Shown: piece after piece, positions 48,484 through 56,533 of the stretch | How positions within the stretch are numbered: position 1 is the first letter of the stretch | Layout of the letters: each line of letters begins with the position of its first letter | Source: DATFYM01 sp035315065 | Lineage (GTDB): Bacteria; Acidobacteriota; Terriglobia; UBA7540 | Direction: 5' to 3' | Assembly (NCBI GenBank): GCA_035315065.1 | Contig: DATFYM010000022.1 | Span: forward strand, 1 to 64,000 | Length of the DNA: 64,000 bases | Position numbers and translations under genes: made by a program | The notes under the pieces: model-generated | The model's input: only the letters and a program-made list of their open reading frames with translations | Database searches by the model: none | Told to the model about the DNA's origin: nothing

Positions 48484-49401
48484 CTACACGGTCGCCAACA
48501 AACGTGAGAGTCCGTCGAACCCTCTCTTGGCCACTTCGTAGGGATCGCGATCCGCGTACTGGAAAACCTCGAACGAGGCCGGTCCCTGATACACTCTGGA
48601 GATCGCGGCTAGAATCCTCGCGAGGGGGATCACTCCGTCGCCGACATAGGTCCGGTCTGTATCCTGGAGCAGTTCGCGCGGAACCGTGGGCGGAACATCG
48701 TTGATGTGAACCCAACTGACCTCGCCCGGCTGAAGTTTCTCGATGTCCGTAACTTTACTGAGGCCGGCGTGGAAGTGAAACGTATCGATGAGCACCTTGA
48801 CGTTAGGGTGGTTGACTCGGCGCAGCAGATTGGCGGTGGTCTCGACGCAACCCAGAAACCTGGCACCGCGGATGAATTCGAGCCCCACCACAATGTCAAA
48901 CTGGCGGCCCAACTCTCCCACCCGTTCCAGGCCGGGAATGGCAGCCTCGTAATCCGAGGGCTTCACTTCTTCGGAGATTCCCGAGCAGAGCACAAAACGG
49001 TGCGCGCCCAACTCGGCGCTACGCTGGAGCTTGCGCCGGAAAGCGTCCCACTTTCTCTCGGGATCCTGCAAGCCGCGGAAGAAGAGCGCCTCGCACTCGC
49101 AGCAGGCGCCGCACGGGTCCAGGCCGCCATCGGCGATCACGCGCCGGGCCGTGGCCACCGACTCCTTGGCCAGAAACGGCTCGACGCTATCGAGCCACAA
49201 CTCCACGACGCGGAATCCGGCCTTGCTGTAGGCATCCATGGCCGTCTTGAAGTCGGCCTTCATGGTGGTAGCTTGGTTGATGCAGGGCGTGAACGCGGGC
49301 GCGGCCGCCGGCGAGGCTGCGATCAGCTCGGCGAGACGCGTGCTCGCCACCGCCGCCCCTAAGCCGGTGATCGCCGATGTCAGAAAATTCCTTCTTTTCA
49401 T
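48484..49401 (-). CDS. Sugar phosphate isomerase/epimerase-like TIM-barrel protein, exported
   Basis: A 305-residue AP-endonuclease-2-fold protein. The N-terminus MKRRNFLTSAITGLGAAVAS has the twin-Arg pattern of a Tat signal. The barrel shows KAGFRVVELWLDS, GLEFIRGARFLG, VKVLIDTFHFHAGLS and VSWVHINDVPP, with the metal-binding His, Asp and Glu residues in the usual places. Relatives include sugar-phosphate epimerases and, in exported form, enzymes acting on 3-keto-sugars. The gene lies just downstream of, and on the same strand as, a GMC oxidoreductase, separated by a heptad hairpin. A joint role in sugar oxidation is plausible but inferred. Confidence 0.82.
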   Translation of the reverse strand: MKRRNFLTSAITGLGAAVASTRLAELIAASPAAAPAFTPCINQATTMKADFKTAMDAYSKAGFRVVELWLDSVEPFLAKESVATARRVIADGGLDPCGACCECEALFFRGLQDPERKWDAFRRKLQRSAELGAHRFVLCSGISEEVKPSDYEAAIPGLERVGELGRQFDIVVGLEFIRGARFLGCVETTANLLRRVNHPNVKVLIDTFHFHAGLSKVTDIEKLQPGEVSWVHINDVPPTVPRELLQDTDRTYVGDGVIPLARILAAISRVYQGPASFEVFQYADRDPYEVAKRGFDGLSRLLATV

Positions 49402-49415
49402 GGATCGCCTCCCTA

Positions 49416-49500
49416 GCCGTCAGCAATCAGCTATCAGCTATCAGCCATCAGCAAGAACCGCGTTTTCTTGCTGATAGCTGATAGCTGACGGCTGATAGCC
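49416..49500. repeat. Heptad-word hairpin, family D (CAGCTAT words)
   Basis: CAGCAATCAGCTATCAGCTA, then TCAGCCATCAGC, face GCTGATAGCTGATAGCTGAC, then GGCTGATAG around AAGAACCGCGTTTTCTT. It separates the GMC oxidoreductase from the TIM-barrel gene. Confidence 0.88.
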
Positions 49501-49503
49501 CTC

Positions 49504-51126
49504 CTACAGATTGCCCCTTCGCACTTCGTCCGAAATATGCCGCGCGGAGCGCACCGCCATGGCCATGATCGTCAGCGTGGGGTTCTTTTCCGGAAACGTG
49601 GTGAAGCAGCTTCCGTCGACCACGAACAGGTTCTTCACGTCGTGCGATCGGCAAAAGGAGTCGAGCACCGACGTGCGCGGATCGTTGCCCATGCGGCAAG
49701 TTCCGGTCTCGTGACTGGCAAAGCCCGAGGGCACTGAATTGTCGTCAATGCTCAAACGGCACTTCGCGAAGTCAAGGATTTCACAGGCGCGCGCCCGCAT
49801 GTCCCGCCACAGCGCCTTATCGTTCTCAGAGAAGCGAAAACGGACCACTGGGATGGGAATTCCGTAAGCGTCGACGCGATTCGGGTCGACGGTGACGCGG
49901 TTCTCGCGCCGCGCCAGCACCTTGCCGAAACCGCCCATCTGGTAGAAGCCCGGCTGCAAGAACCGCACCTGCCGCTTGAACTCCCTGCCGAAGCCCCGGA
50001 GGTGGTTCGCCTGGTCGGGGTACATGAAGGACGCGAACTGCATCTGGTAGCCGTACCCGCCCACGTAACCGCGTGGCTTGCCGAAGGGTCCGCCAAGGTT
50101 GAAGCGGGGGATGTAGGAATGGTCGGTGGCGCCGTCGTTGTTGGCCGGAGGCGTCCCCACCAAGTCCTCGAGATAACCGAGCACGCCGCAGCCGACGTGG
50201 CCGGTAAGGTAACAGCCAACAAGTCCGCTGGAGTTTCCGAGGCCGTTGGGGAAGCGCGGCGAGCGCGAATTGAGCAGCAGGCGCGCTGATTCGATGGTGG
50301 CACAACTGACGGCAATGATCCGGGCGCGAATTTGCTGTTCCTGCCGCGTCACCGTATCGATCACGGAAACGGCCCGCGCGCGGCCCTCCTGGTCCACAAG
50401 AATCTCGCGCGCCAACTGGTTGGGGATCAAGGTGAAGTTGCCGGTCTTCTGGGCCTTGGGGATCATCGAGTTGGGCACGGTGAAGATGGCCTGAGCGTCG
50501 CAGCCCTCCATGCAGTGGCCGCAATAATGGCAGGGGGGCCGGTCGTCGTAAGGCTCGGTCAGGACGGCCTTGCGGGCCTTGATCATGCGGATGCCGATCC
50601 GGTCGCAGGCGCGCTTGACGATCTCCTCGGAGCAGCGGAACCGGAGCGGCCGGAGATAGTGGGCGGAGTCGGGCAGGATGTCAATGTTTTCCCGCGTACC
50701 GCAGACGCCAATCATCTTCTCGACATGAGCATAGCAGGGGTCGAGTTCCTCGTAGCTCAACGGCCAGTCTTCCTCGATACCTTCGCGAGTTCGCTCACGG
50801 AAATCGATGGGCGCAAAGCGCAGGCAGGCGGCGTTCCAGTGGATGCTGCGCCCGCCCACGGCGCGGATGCGGTCCACGCTGATGTCGTCGCAATCCTCGT
50901 AGCGGATGGATTCACGGACCTCGGCCGGATAAAACGGCTCCGGCTTCTGCCGGCGCGGGAACTCGTACGGCCAGGCGTGGTAGTGAAAGTCCTCCGGCTT
51001 CATCACCCGGCCCGCCTCAACGAGCGCTACTTTCGCGCCCGCTTCCGCCAGCTCCTTGGAGAGGACGCCGCCTGCCGGCCCGGAACCGACGACGCAAACA
51101 TCGAAAACCTTGGAAGCCATGCCCAT
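49504..51126 (-). CDS. GMC-family FAD-dependent oxidoreductase
   Basis: A 540-residue flavoprotein. The N-terminal Rossmann motif VVGSGPAGGVLSKELAEAGA binds FAD. A CHYCGHCMEGCDAQA motif near residue 200 is typical of the gluconate-2-dehydrogenase-like branch. AGGRSIHWNAACLR resembles the second FAD-binding block. The C-terminus holds SHETGTCRMG, with the catalytic His, and VVDGSCFTTFPEKNPTLTIM. Relatives oxidise sugars or sugar alcohols and pass electrons to a cytochrome. The usual small partner (subunit 3) is not in the window; the neighbour is an exported TIM-barrel epimerase-like protein. GGAG six bases before the ATG at 51126 supports the start. Confidence 0.9.
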   Translation of the reverse strand: MGMASKVFDVCVVGSGPAGGVLSKELAEAGAKVALVEAGRVMKPEDFHYHAWPYEFPRRQKPEPFYPAEVRESIRYEDCDDISVDRIRAVGGRSIHWNAACLRFAPIDFRERTREGIEEDWPLSYEELDPCYAHVEKMIGVCGTRENIDILPDSAHYLRPLRFRCSEEIVKRACDRIGIRMIKARKAVLTEPYDDRPPCHYCGHCMEGCDAQAIFTVPNSMIPKAQKTGNFTLIPNQLAREILVDQEGRARAVSVIDTVTRQEQQIRARIIAVSCATIESARLLLNSRSPRFPNGLGNSSGLVGCYLTGHVGCGVLGYLEDLVGTPPANNDGATDHSYIPRFNLGGPFGKPRGYVGGYGYQMQFASFMYPDQANHLRGFGREFKRQVRFLQPGFYQMGGFGKVLARRENRVTVDPNRVDAYGIPIPVVRFRFSENDKALWRDMRARACEILDFAKCRLSIDDNSVPSGFASHETGTCRMGNDPRTSVLDSFCRSHDVKNLFVVDGSCFTTFPEKNPTLTIMAMAVRSARHISDEVRRGNL

Positions 51127-51733
51127 CTCATTCTCCGCAGCGGTCTGCCGCCCCGACTGTGCGGAAGACGAATCCTCAGATCACTCAGATTCACACATTC
51201 AAGGAGGTAATCCGAACTCAACAGGGTTTCGTGACCCTATTCTCTTTCGCTTAGTTCTCCTTCCGCGTTGCTTCTTCTCCGCAATCTGTTCAATCCGCGT
51301 AATCTGTGGACTCGCCTTCCTTACGAGCGGAGACCAAGCGTAATGCGGCGAAAGTCGTCAGCGATCACCGTCGCATCTCCTCTCCTGCGTTAAGGGGTAC
51401 GATAGCACAGCGCGACCCAGTAGCCACTCCAAAGATCGGACGCTCATTGTCGATTCCCTGATTGGCCAGGACGATTCTAAAAGGAGCGACGTGAGTACTT
51501 GCGGAGAAAGTCTTCTGCGTTTGTTAAAAAACTCAACACCGTGTGAGCCGCGAATATTCGACGCACGGCCTGTGACACCCGCAACCAAATCACGAGTTTC
51601 AAACATAAGCTCGCCCGGACAGCATAGAAATTCGGCGGTCGGGGTGCTGAGTCTTCTCATCGACCAGACAAAACGCCTCCTGTCCCGTATATATTCGTCC
51701 TTATAATATTTGTATTGACATTGACTCCTTATT
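51127..51733. other. Long intergenic region upstream of the porin-cytochrome operon
   Basis: About 600 bases with no gene I can support. A 100-codon minus-strand frame (51358-51660) has no similarity. The part nearest dmsE is AT-rich (TATAAT at 51702, TTGACA at 51715) and probably contains its promoter. Confidence 0.4.
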
Positions 51734-51771
51734 TGTGACTTAAATCACGGATGAGCGTGATGTGAGTCACA
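51734..51771 (+). promoter_or_regulatory. CRP/FNR-family binding sites upstream of the decaheme operon
   Basis: TGTGA-CTTAAA-TCACG at 51734-51749 is a near-consensus CRP/FNR-type palindrome. A second palindrome TGTGA-G-TCACA lies at 51761-51771. A TTGACA at 51715-51720 is close by. Control by a CRP/FNR-family regulator responding to oxygen, NO or energy state is inferred. Confidence 0.5.
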
Positions 51772-51836
51772 GCACCCCGCTTATCGGTACGGTGAAACTG
51801 CGATGTTGCTTGAGCAGTAAGCCCGGAGGGTTTTCC

Positions 51837-52835
51837 ATGGATCTGAAAATGAAGTTGAGCTGGATTTCCGCCACCATCACTTTGATGTTTGCGGCGTGTC
51901 TGGCGGGCGCAGGTCCCTTGGTCGCCGAAGTGCCTTCAGACACCAAGCCAATGTTGGCATCCCAGGCATCTAAGGGCAACCCGGCGGGCTACGTCGGGAC
52001 AGAAACTTGCTTGGGCTGTCACCCGGACCAGGAGAGGCGTTTCAGGAATACGGTCATGGGGAAGATTTTCGCCAATCCGAGGACTGAACTAGAAAAGCTT
52101 GGTTGCGAATCCTGTCACGGGCCCGGCAAAGCTCACGTCGACGCTGGCGGCGGCAAGGACACCATCCCCCTCCGCTTCGGCAAGGACTCCAACAACCCGA
52201 TCGAAGAGCAAAACGCCGCTTGCTTAGCGTGCCATTCACGCGGCAACCGGCTGTTCTGGAAAGGCAGCCCGCACGAATCGCGCGCGATGGCCTGCGTGGA
52301 CTGCCACCAGGTAAAGCAGGAGTTGCACGTCTCGCTCGCGTCCGACACCCGCTACAGCGCTCCGTTATCCGAGAACAGGGGCGTCAAGAAGCCGCAGCCG
52401 GAACTCTGTCTCCAGTGTCACCAGATGCGCCGCGCACAGTTGCAGCGGTCCTCCCACATGCCGTATCGCGAAGGCAAAGTGACTTGCACGAGCTGTCACA
52501 ACCCGCACGGCACTCCCAACCCGAAGCAATTGATTCAGAGCACGATCAACGAGAACTGCCTCACCTGCCATACCGAGCGCCGTGGTCCTTTCCTGTGGGA
52601 GCACCCGCCGGTGATGGAAAACTGCGCCAATTGCCATGAGGCGCACGGCACCAACAACCCGCAGTTGTTGAAGGTACGCATGCCTCGCGTTTGCGATAGT
52701 TGCCATGACTCCAGTCGTCACCCAACGACCCCGACACTCCTCAACGCTGTCCGGGATTTCAACCGGGGTTGCACGAATTGCCATTCCAGGATCCACGGAT
52801 CGAACCACCCCTCCGGGAACACGTTCCTGCGTTAG
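51837..52835 (+). CDS. Decaheme c-type cytochrome, DmsE/MtrA-like
   Basis: A 332-residue exported multiheme cytochrome with exactly ten CxxCH heme motifs: CLGCH, CESCH, CLACH, CVDCH, CLQCH, CTSCH, CLTCH, CANCH, CDSCH and CTNCH. The signal peptide precedes AEVPSD. The size and heme number fit the DmsE/MtrA family, which inserts into an MtrB-type barrel to carry electrons across the outer membrane. The ATG at 51837 follows GGAGGG six bases upstream; the longer frame from 51762 crosses the regulatory palindromes. It is followed after 30 bases by the matching porin gene. No terminal reductase (DmsA, MtrC) is in the window. Confidence 0.93.
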   Translation: MDLKMKLSWISATITLMFAACLAGAGPLVAEVPSDTKPMLASQASKGNPAGYVGTETCLGCHPDQERRFRNTVMGKIFANPRTELEKLGCESCHGPGKAHVDAGGGKDTIPLRFGKDSNNPIEEQNAACLACHSRGNRLFWKGSPHESRAMACVDCHQVKQELHVSLASDTRYSAPLSENRGVKKPQPELCLQCHQMRRAQLQRSSHMPYREGKVTCTSCHNPHGTPNPKQLIQSTINENCLTCHTERRGPFLWEHPPVMENCANCHEAHGTNNPQLLKVRMPRVCDSCHDSSRHPTTPTLLNAVRDFNRGCTNCHSRIHGSNHPSGNTFLR

Positions 52836-52865
52836 GCACGTTCCTGCGTCAGGAAGGAGAGAGCG

Positions 52866-55454
52866 ATGAAATTGATGAGACAGCCTTTGATACTGGTACT
52901 GCTTGCGCTGCTGCTCGCCCCGAGTCTGCTGTTCGGCCAGGAAGCACCTGCGCAACAGGAGCAACCCGCCCAGCGTGGGAGCGGCGAGTTTGGATTCCGG
53001 CATGTCTGGGGCGATGAGTACGGGCGTCCGGATCTTCCGTTTAAGCCTGACGTGATCACATCGAAATTCAACGAATATAGCGACGTAAGAAGCGGTTTTT
53101 TCATCCGCAGGTTCAACATGAATTTTGACAACATCCTCGGTTCGAAGAACTATGTGAACCTGCAATCGCAAAGCAGCATCTACAAGAACCAAAGCTATCT
53201 GGCCACGTTTGGCCGATACGGCAAGTTCAAGATCCAGTTCCGCTACGACGAGATACCGCACATCTACACCAATACCGCTCGCACGCTCTACACCGAAACC
53301 AGCCCTGGCGTGTATACCCTGCCTCTTGCGCTGAAGACCAGCCTTCAGGCCCAATCGGCAGCCGCCAAGCCTGCCGCGACTCTGCCGTTTTTCATGGTTA
53401 GTCAAGTGCTGTGTGGTATAGCCATACCCCCGGCAACCCAGCCGCCGTCCTGTAGCGAGCCGTTCATTACTCCGTCGATCTTGCGCAAGGCTGGAACCGG
53501 AACGGTCAGCTATTACGTCACGCCGGACTGGAGTATCTACGGCATGTTCTCGCGAGAGAACGAAGTCGGTAGCCGGCCGATCGGGGCGCTCCTTAACTCC
53601 AGCCCGAGCGCAAGTGCTACGGCCGGCGCCGGCGCCGAGCTGCCGGAACCCATTGACTACTTCAACAATACGGTCAAAGCCGGCACCGAGTACGGTAAGA
53701 AGGACTGGGCCGTGCAGCTCGGCTATCTGGGATCGTTCTTCGAGGAGAACATCAGTCAGATGGTGTTTGACAACCCGTTCCGCGCCACCAATGAGGACGC
53801 AAACGACCCTCTTACCGGGCGCATGGCCATGTATCCCAATAACCACGCGAACTACTTGAACTTTGCCGGTGCTGCCGACGTGACCAAGTACCTTCGCCTT
53901 ATGGCCACCGTCAGCCCGGGCTGGCTGAGCCAAAATGACGCCTTCCTGCCTTACACCACTAACAGTGCGATCAATGCCTGCGGCAGCGGTACGCAGGCCT
54001 GCTCTTCGCTAGGGGTACTGCCGGCTCCGAGTCTTAACGGCAGCAAGCAAACTCTGGCCATGAACTACACGCTCGTCACCTTACCTTGGAAGAAATTCCA
54101 GATCAAGGCTGCATACCGCCACTACGACTATAACAACAACACGGCAGTGCACCCCTTCACGCCCGCCGCGGGTGACGTTGGTGTCCCCGACGTAACCAGC
54201 CCTACGGATAACAAACCTTACGGCTACAACAAGAAGAACGTCGAAGTGACTGCCAACTGGTTCTTCGGCAAGCGGGACTCCCTAAAGGCCGGCTACGAAG
54301 GTGAATTCTTCGACCGTACGTATCGCGACGTGGAGCACTCGGTCGAGCACTCGTTCATCTCTGCTCTCGACCTGAGCCCACGCAAGGACCTGCTTTTCCG
54401 GTTTGCCTACCGCTACTCGAACCGGACACCCGATTCGTACCAGGACGATGCCGCCAGCGATCCCACGACGGGTGCCCCGGTCGGATGCACCTCCACTAGC
54501 GTGGTTTTCACTGGCGACCAGCGCTGTCATCGTAGATTCGACGAGGCTGCCAGGCTGCTGAACCGCGCCGATGCGTCGGTGGAGTACGACTTGCAGAGGT
54601 TCAGCTTCGACGGAAGCTTCCAGACGATCCAATCCAACTTCAACCGGGCTGGTGGCACCAATAGCCCTACGCCGCTTAACTTCCTTTCGGGCGCCGCGGC
54701 GACCACGGCACCCTACTACCTCTATGGGGCGCTGAAGGACCTCTCGTACATCTACACCTTCGATGTGAACTACACGGTTTCCAACGAGGTGTCACTGTTC
54801 GCCGAATATACGCATGAAAGGTACTACAAGAGAATGATCTCGCGGAACCGCTCGCCGACTTCGGGTATACAGACAATCCTCACTTGTACGGGCTGCGACT
54901 CCGCCAACGATGACTGGGAGAGCACGTATCACGACATCTTTGACACCTATGCCGCGGGCGTGGATCTGTACCTTGGGAAGAAGGTCTACTTGACGCCGTA
55001 CTACTCTCTCTCGGCAGGTAAGGGCAATGTCTTTTCGAGCGCGCTTGGTGATCCGACCATCACTACCGGCCCCAACGCGTTCGTGCTCACCGGCACCAGC
55101 CAACCTCAGAACTACCCGGAGACGACCACCCGAATTCACGAACTCGCGGTCGTCTTCAAGTACCACCTCACCAAGAACATCATGCCGAAGCTGGAATACC
55201 GTTACCAGCAGTTCGATAACAGGGACTACCAGACTTCCGCCATGACCCCGTACATGGGTTGCATCGGCACGAAATCAGCACCGGTTATGGGATGTCCCAG
55301 TGCGACGGCGAACGTCGGAATACCACAGCCCAGCGCCTTCTATCCGGGTTTCGTCGTCGGCGATACCTCGGCGGCCCGGTACATCTTCATGGGAGTGGAT
55401 CAGCCTTCGTATCGCGTCAATGTTGTCACGGCCACAGTCGAATACCAGTTCTAG
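52866..55454 (+). CDS. MtrB/PioB-family outer-membrane beta-barrel protein, partner of the decaheme cytochrome
   Basis: An 862-residue protein with a signal peptide (LILVLLALLLAPSLLFGQ). It has a long series of alternating-residue beta strands ending in an aromatic C-terminus (VNVVTATVEYQF, terminal Phe as in barrels). Strand segments such as FNMNFDNILGSKNYVNLQS, FKIQFRYDEIPHIYTNTART and FQIKAAYRHYDYNNN resemble MtrB/PioB proteins. The barrel holds a decaheme cytochrome and connects periplasmic electrons to outside acceptors such as Fe(III) or Mn(IV). The ATG at 52866 has AAGGAGA upstream. The Shewanella N-terminal CxxC is absent. Confidence 0.9.
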   Translation: MKLMRQPLILVLLALLLAPSLLFGQEAPAQQEQPAQRGSGEFGFRHVWGDEYGRPDLPFKPDVITSKFNEYSDVRSGFFIRRFNMNFDNILGSKNYVNLQSQSSIYKNQSYLATFGRYGKFKIQFRYDEIPHIYTNTARTLYTETSPGVYTLPLALKTSLQAQSAAAKPAATLPFFMVSQVLCGIAIPPATQPPSCSEPFITPSILRKAGTGTVSYYVTPDWSIYGMFSRENEVGSRPIGALLNSSPSASATAGAGAELPEPIDYFNNTVKAGTEYGKKDWAVQLGYLGSFFEENISQMVFDNPFRATNEDANDPLTGRMAMYPNNHANYLNFAGAADVTKYLRLMATVSPGWLSQNDAFLPYTTNSAINACGSGTQACSSLGVLPAPSLNGSKQTLAMNYTLVTLPWKKFQIKAAYRHYDYNNNTAVHPFTPAAGDVGVPDVTSPTDNKPYGYNKKNVEVTANWFFGKRDSLKAGYEGEFFDRTYRDVEHSVEHSFISALDLSPRKDLLFRFAYRYSNRTPDSYQDDAASDPTTGAPVGCTSTSVVFTGDQRCHRRFDEAARLLNRADASVEYDLQRFSFDGSFQTIQSNFNRAGGTNSPTPLNFLSGAAATTAPYYLYGALKDLSYIYTFDVNYTVSNEVSLFAEYTHERYYKRMISRNRSPTSGIQTILTCTGCDSANDDWESTYHDIFDTYAAGVDLYLGKKVYLTPYYSLSAGKGNVFSSALGDPTITTGPNAFVLTGTSQPQNYPETTTRIHELAVVFKYHLTKNIMPKLEYRYQQFDNRDYQTSAMTPYMGCIGTKSAPVMGCPSATANVGIPQPSAFYPGFVVGDTSAARYIFMGVDQPSYRVNVVTATVEYQF

Positions 55455-55600
55455 ACTGCTGGTCTCCAGGGAGGGGATCGACCATCCCCTCTCCGGATTC
55501 CCCAATCGGTTCCTGGGACTTTCGAGGGAATCTGGTAAATTTGTCGGTGCTCTATTCGTTTGCTTAGTTCGGGTGGGACAGCCGGAAGTGCGCTGGTTCG

Positions 55601-56233
55601 TCATCCTTCCGGGTGCCTCTTGTTGCGTCTCTTCACATAAAGAGCGAACACGCCGACGGCGGAAGAAAGCAGCCATAACGTGCCGGGTTCGGGGACCGGC
55701 GACGGTGCTTGCGGCGGCTTCTTGGATGGCGGAAGGTCGCCGCTGCTCAAGAACAATGCAAACGGTGGGACTCCTGGGCCGGATGCCGCAGGCGGTACGG
55801 ACGTACGCCAACCATTCAGAGGAGAAGGGAGATGGGCGGGCAGCAGCGGTAGCTCCGCCAGGGGCGGTCCAGGGAACTGCCCTACGGAAGGAAACCGCTC
55901 TGGTATCGGGCTCTCCAACGGCGCCACCTGCGGAGGCCGAAATTTACTCACGTGGACCTGCCTACGATTCGCTGCGACGTGGCGCTTCGCCTGGGCGCCC
56001 CAGGGAATTACCGAGTACGGATAGATGACGCGGCTTTGCTCACTAAGGCCAAGTTGCCCCCGGAACAGGTCTCGATTATCGTAGCTGGCTGTCACATTCT
56101 GCAGGTCAGCAAACGCAGCGTGACGCTGGTGATCGTGGTAGAAGACCATCAGAAAGACGATGAGGACCGTCGCCCCAATAGGCAGGAGCGCCCGCCAATG
56201 ATGCCGTTGTCTGCGCCTTCGTACGCGAGCCAT
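55601..56233 (-). CDS. PEP-CTERM protein with uncleaved-looking N-terminal membrane helix
   Basis: A 210-residue protein. It starts MARVRRRRQRHHWRALLPIG, a strongly basic N-terminus followed by a hydrophobic helix (VLIVFLMVFYH) with no obvious cleavage site. The body is Pro-rich (LESPIPERFPSVGQFPGPPL, then AELPLLPAHLPSPL). It ends in the PEP-CTERM signal SPVPEPGTLWLLSSAVGVFA, then LYVKRRNKRH. PEP-CTERM proteins usually have a cleaved signal peptide; if this helix stays, the protein would be anchored at both ends until the exosortase acts. The start at 56233 is chosen because the longer frame has no similarity. Convergent with the porin gene. Confidence 0.75.
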   Translation of the reverse strand: MARVRRRRQRHHWRALLPIGATVLIVFLMVFYHDHQRHAAFADLQNVTASYDNRDLFRGQLGLSEQSRVIYPYSVIPWGAQAKRHVAANRRQVHVSKFRPPQVAPLESPIPERFPSVGQFPGPPLAELPLLPAHLPSPLNGWRTSVPPAASGPGVPPFALFLSSGDLPPSKKPPQAPSPVPEPGTLWLLSSAVGVFALYVKRRNKRHPEG

Positions 56234-56533
56234 TTTGCCTACTGAATACAGCTTGGGTCTTGAGACATGGCTAAATCGATAGCCCGGAAGTACTATTACC
56301 GGCGGGCCTGGGAGAGCGGGCGTCTCGCCCCTACAGTCCGATGGCTGGTGGTCAGTAGTTACAGCAGAGTCCGCTGATTCAAGCCTTCTCGGTTGTGGCG
56401 GATTTGGATTCGAGCACACCGGGATTCAGGCTGGCGACGGCACGTCCGTCCAGACCAGCGAGCATGACCCTTCGGTGAGCTAAGCTTGAAACGGGATTAC
56501 TAGCTGAATAAGCTAGTGATGCGAAGATGGGGT

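Noticed and set aside
51358..51660. A 100-codon minus-strand open frame in the gap before the cytochrome operon
   Set aside because: No motif, no ribosome-binding site and atypical composition; treated as non-coding.
52365..53933. A 522-codon minus-strand open frame
   Set aside because: Antisense to the decaheme cytochrome and porin genes, whose heme motifs and barrel strands are clear.
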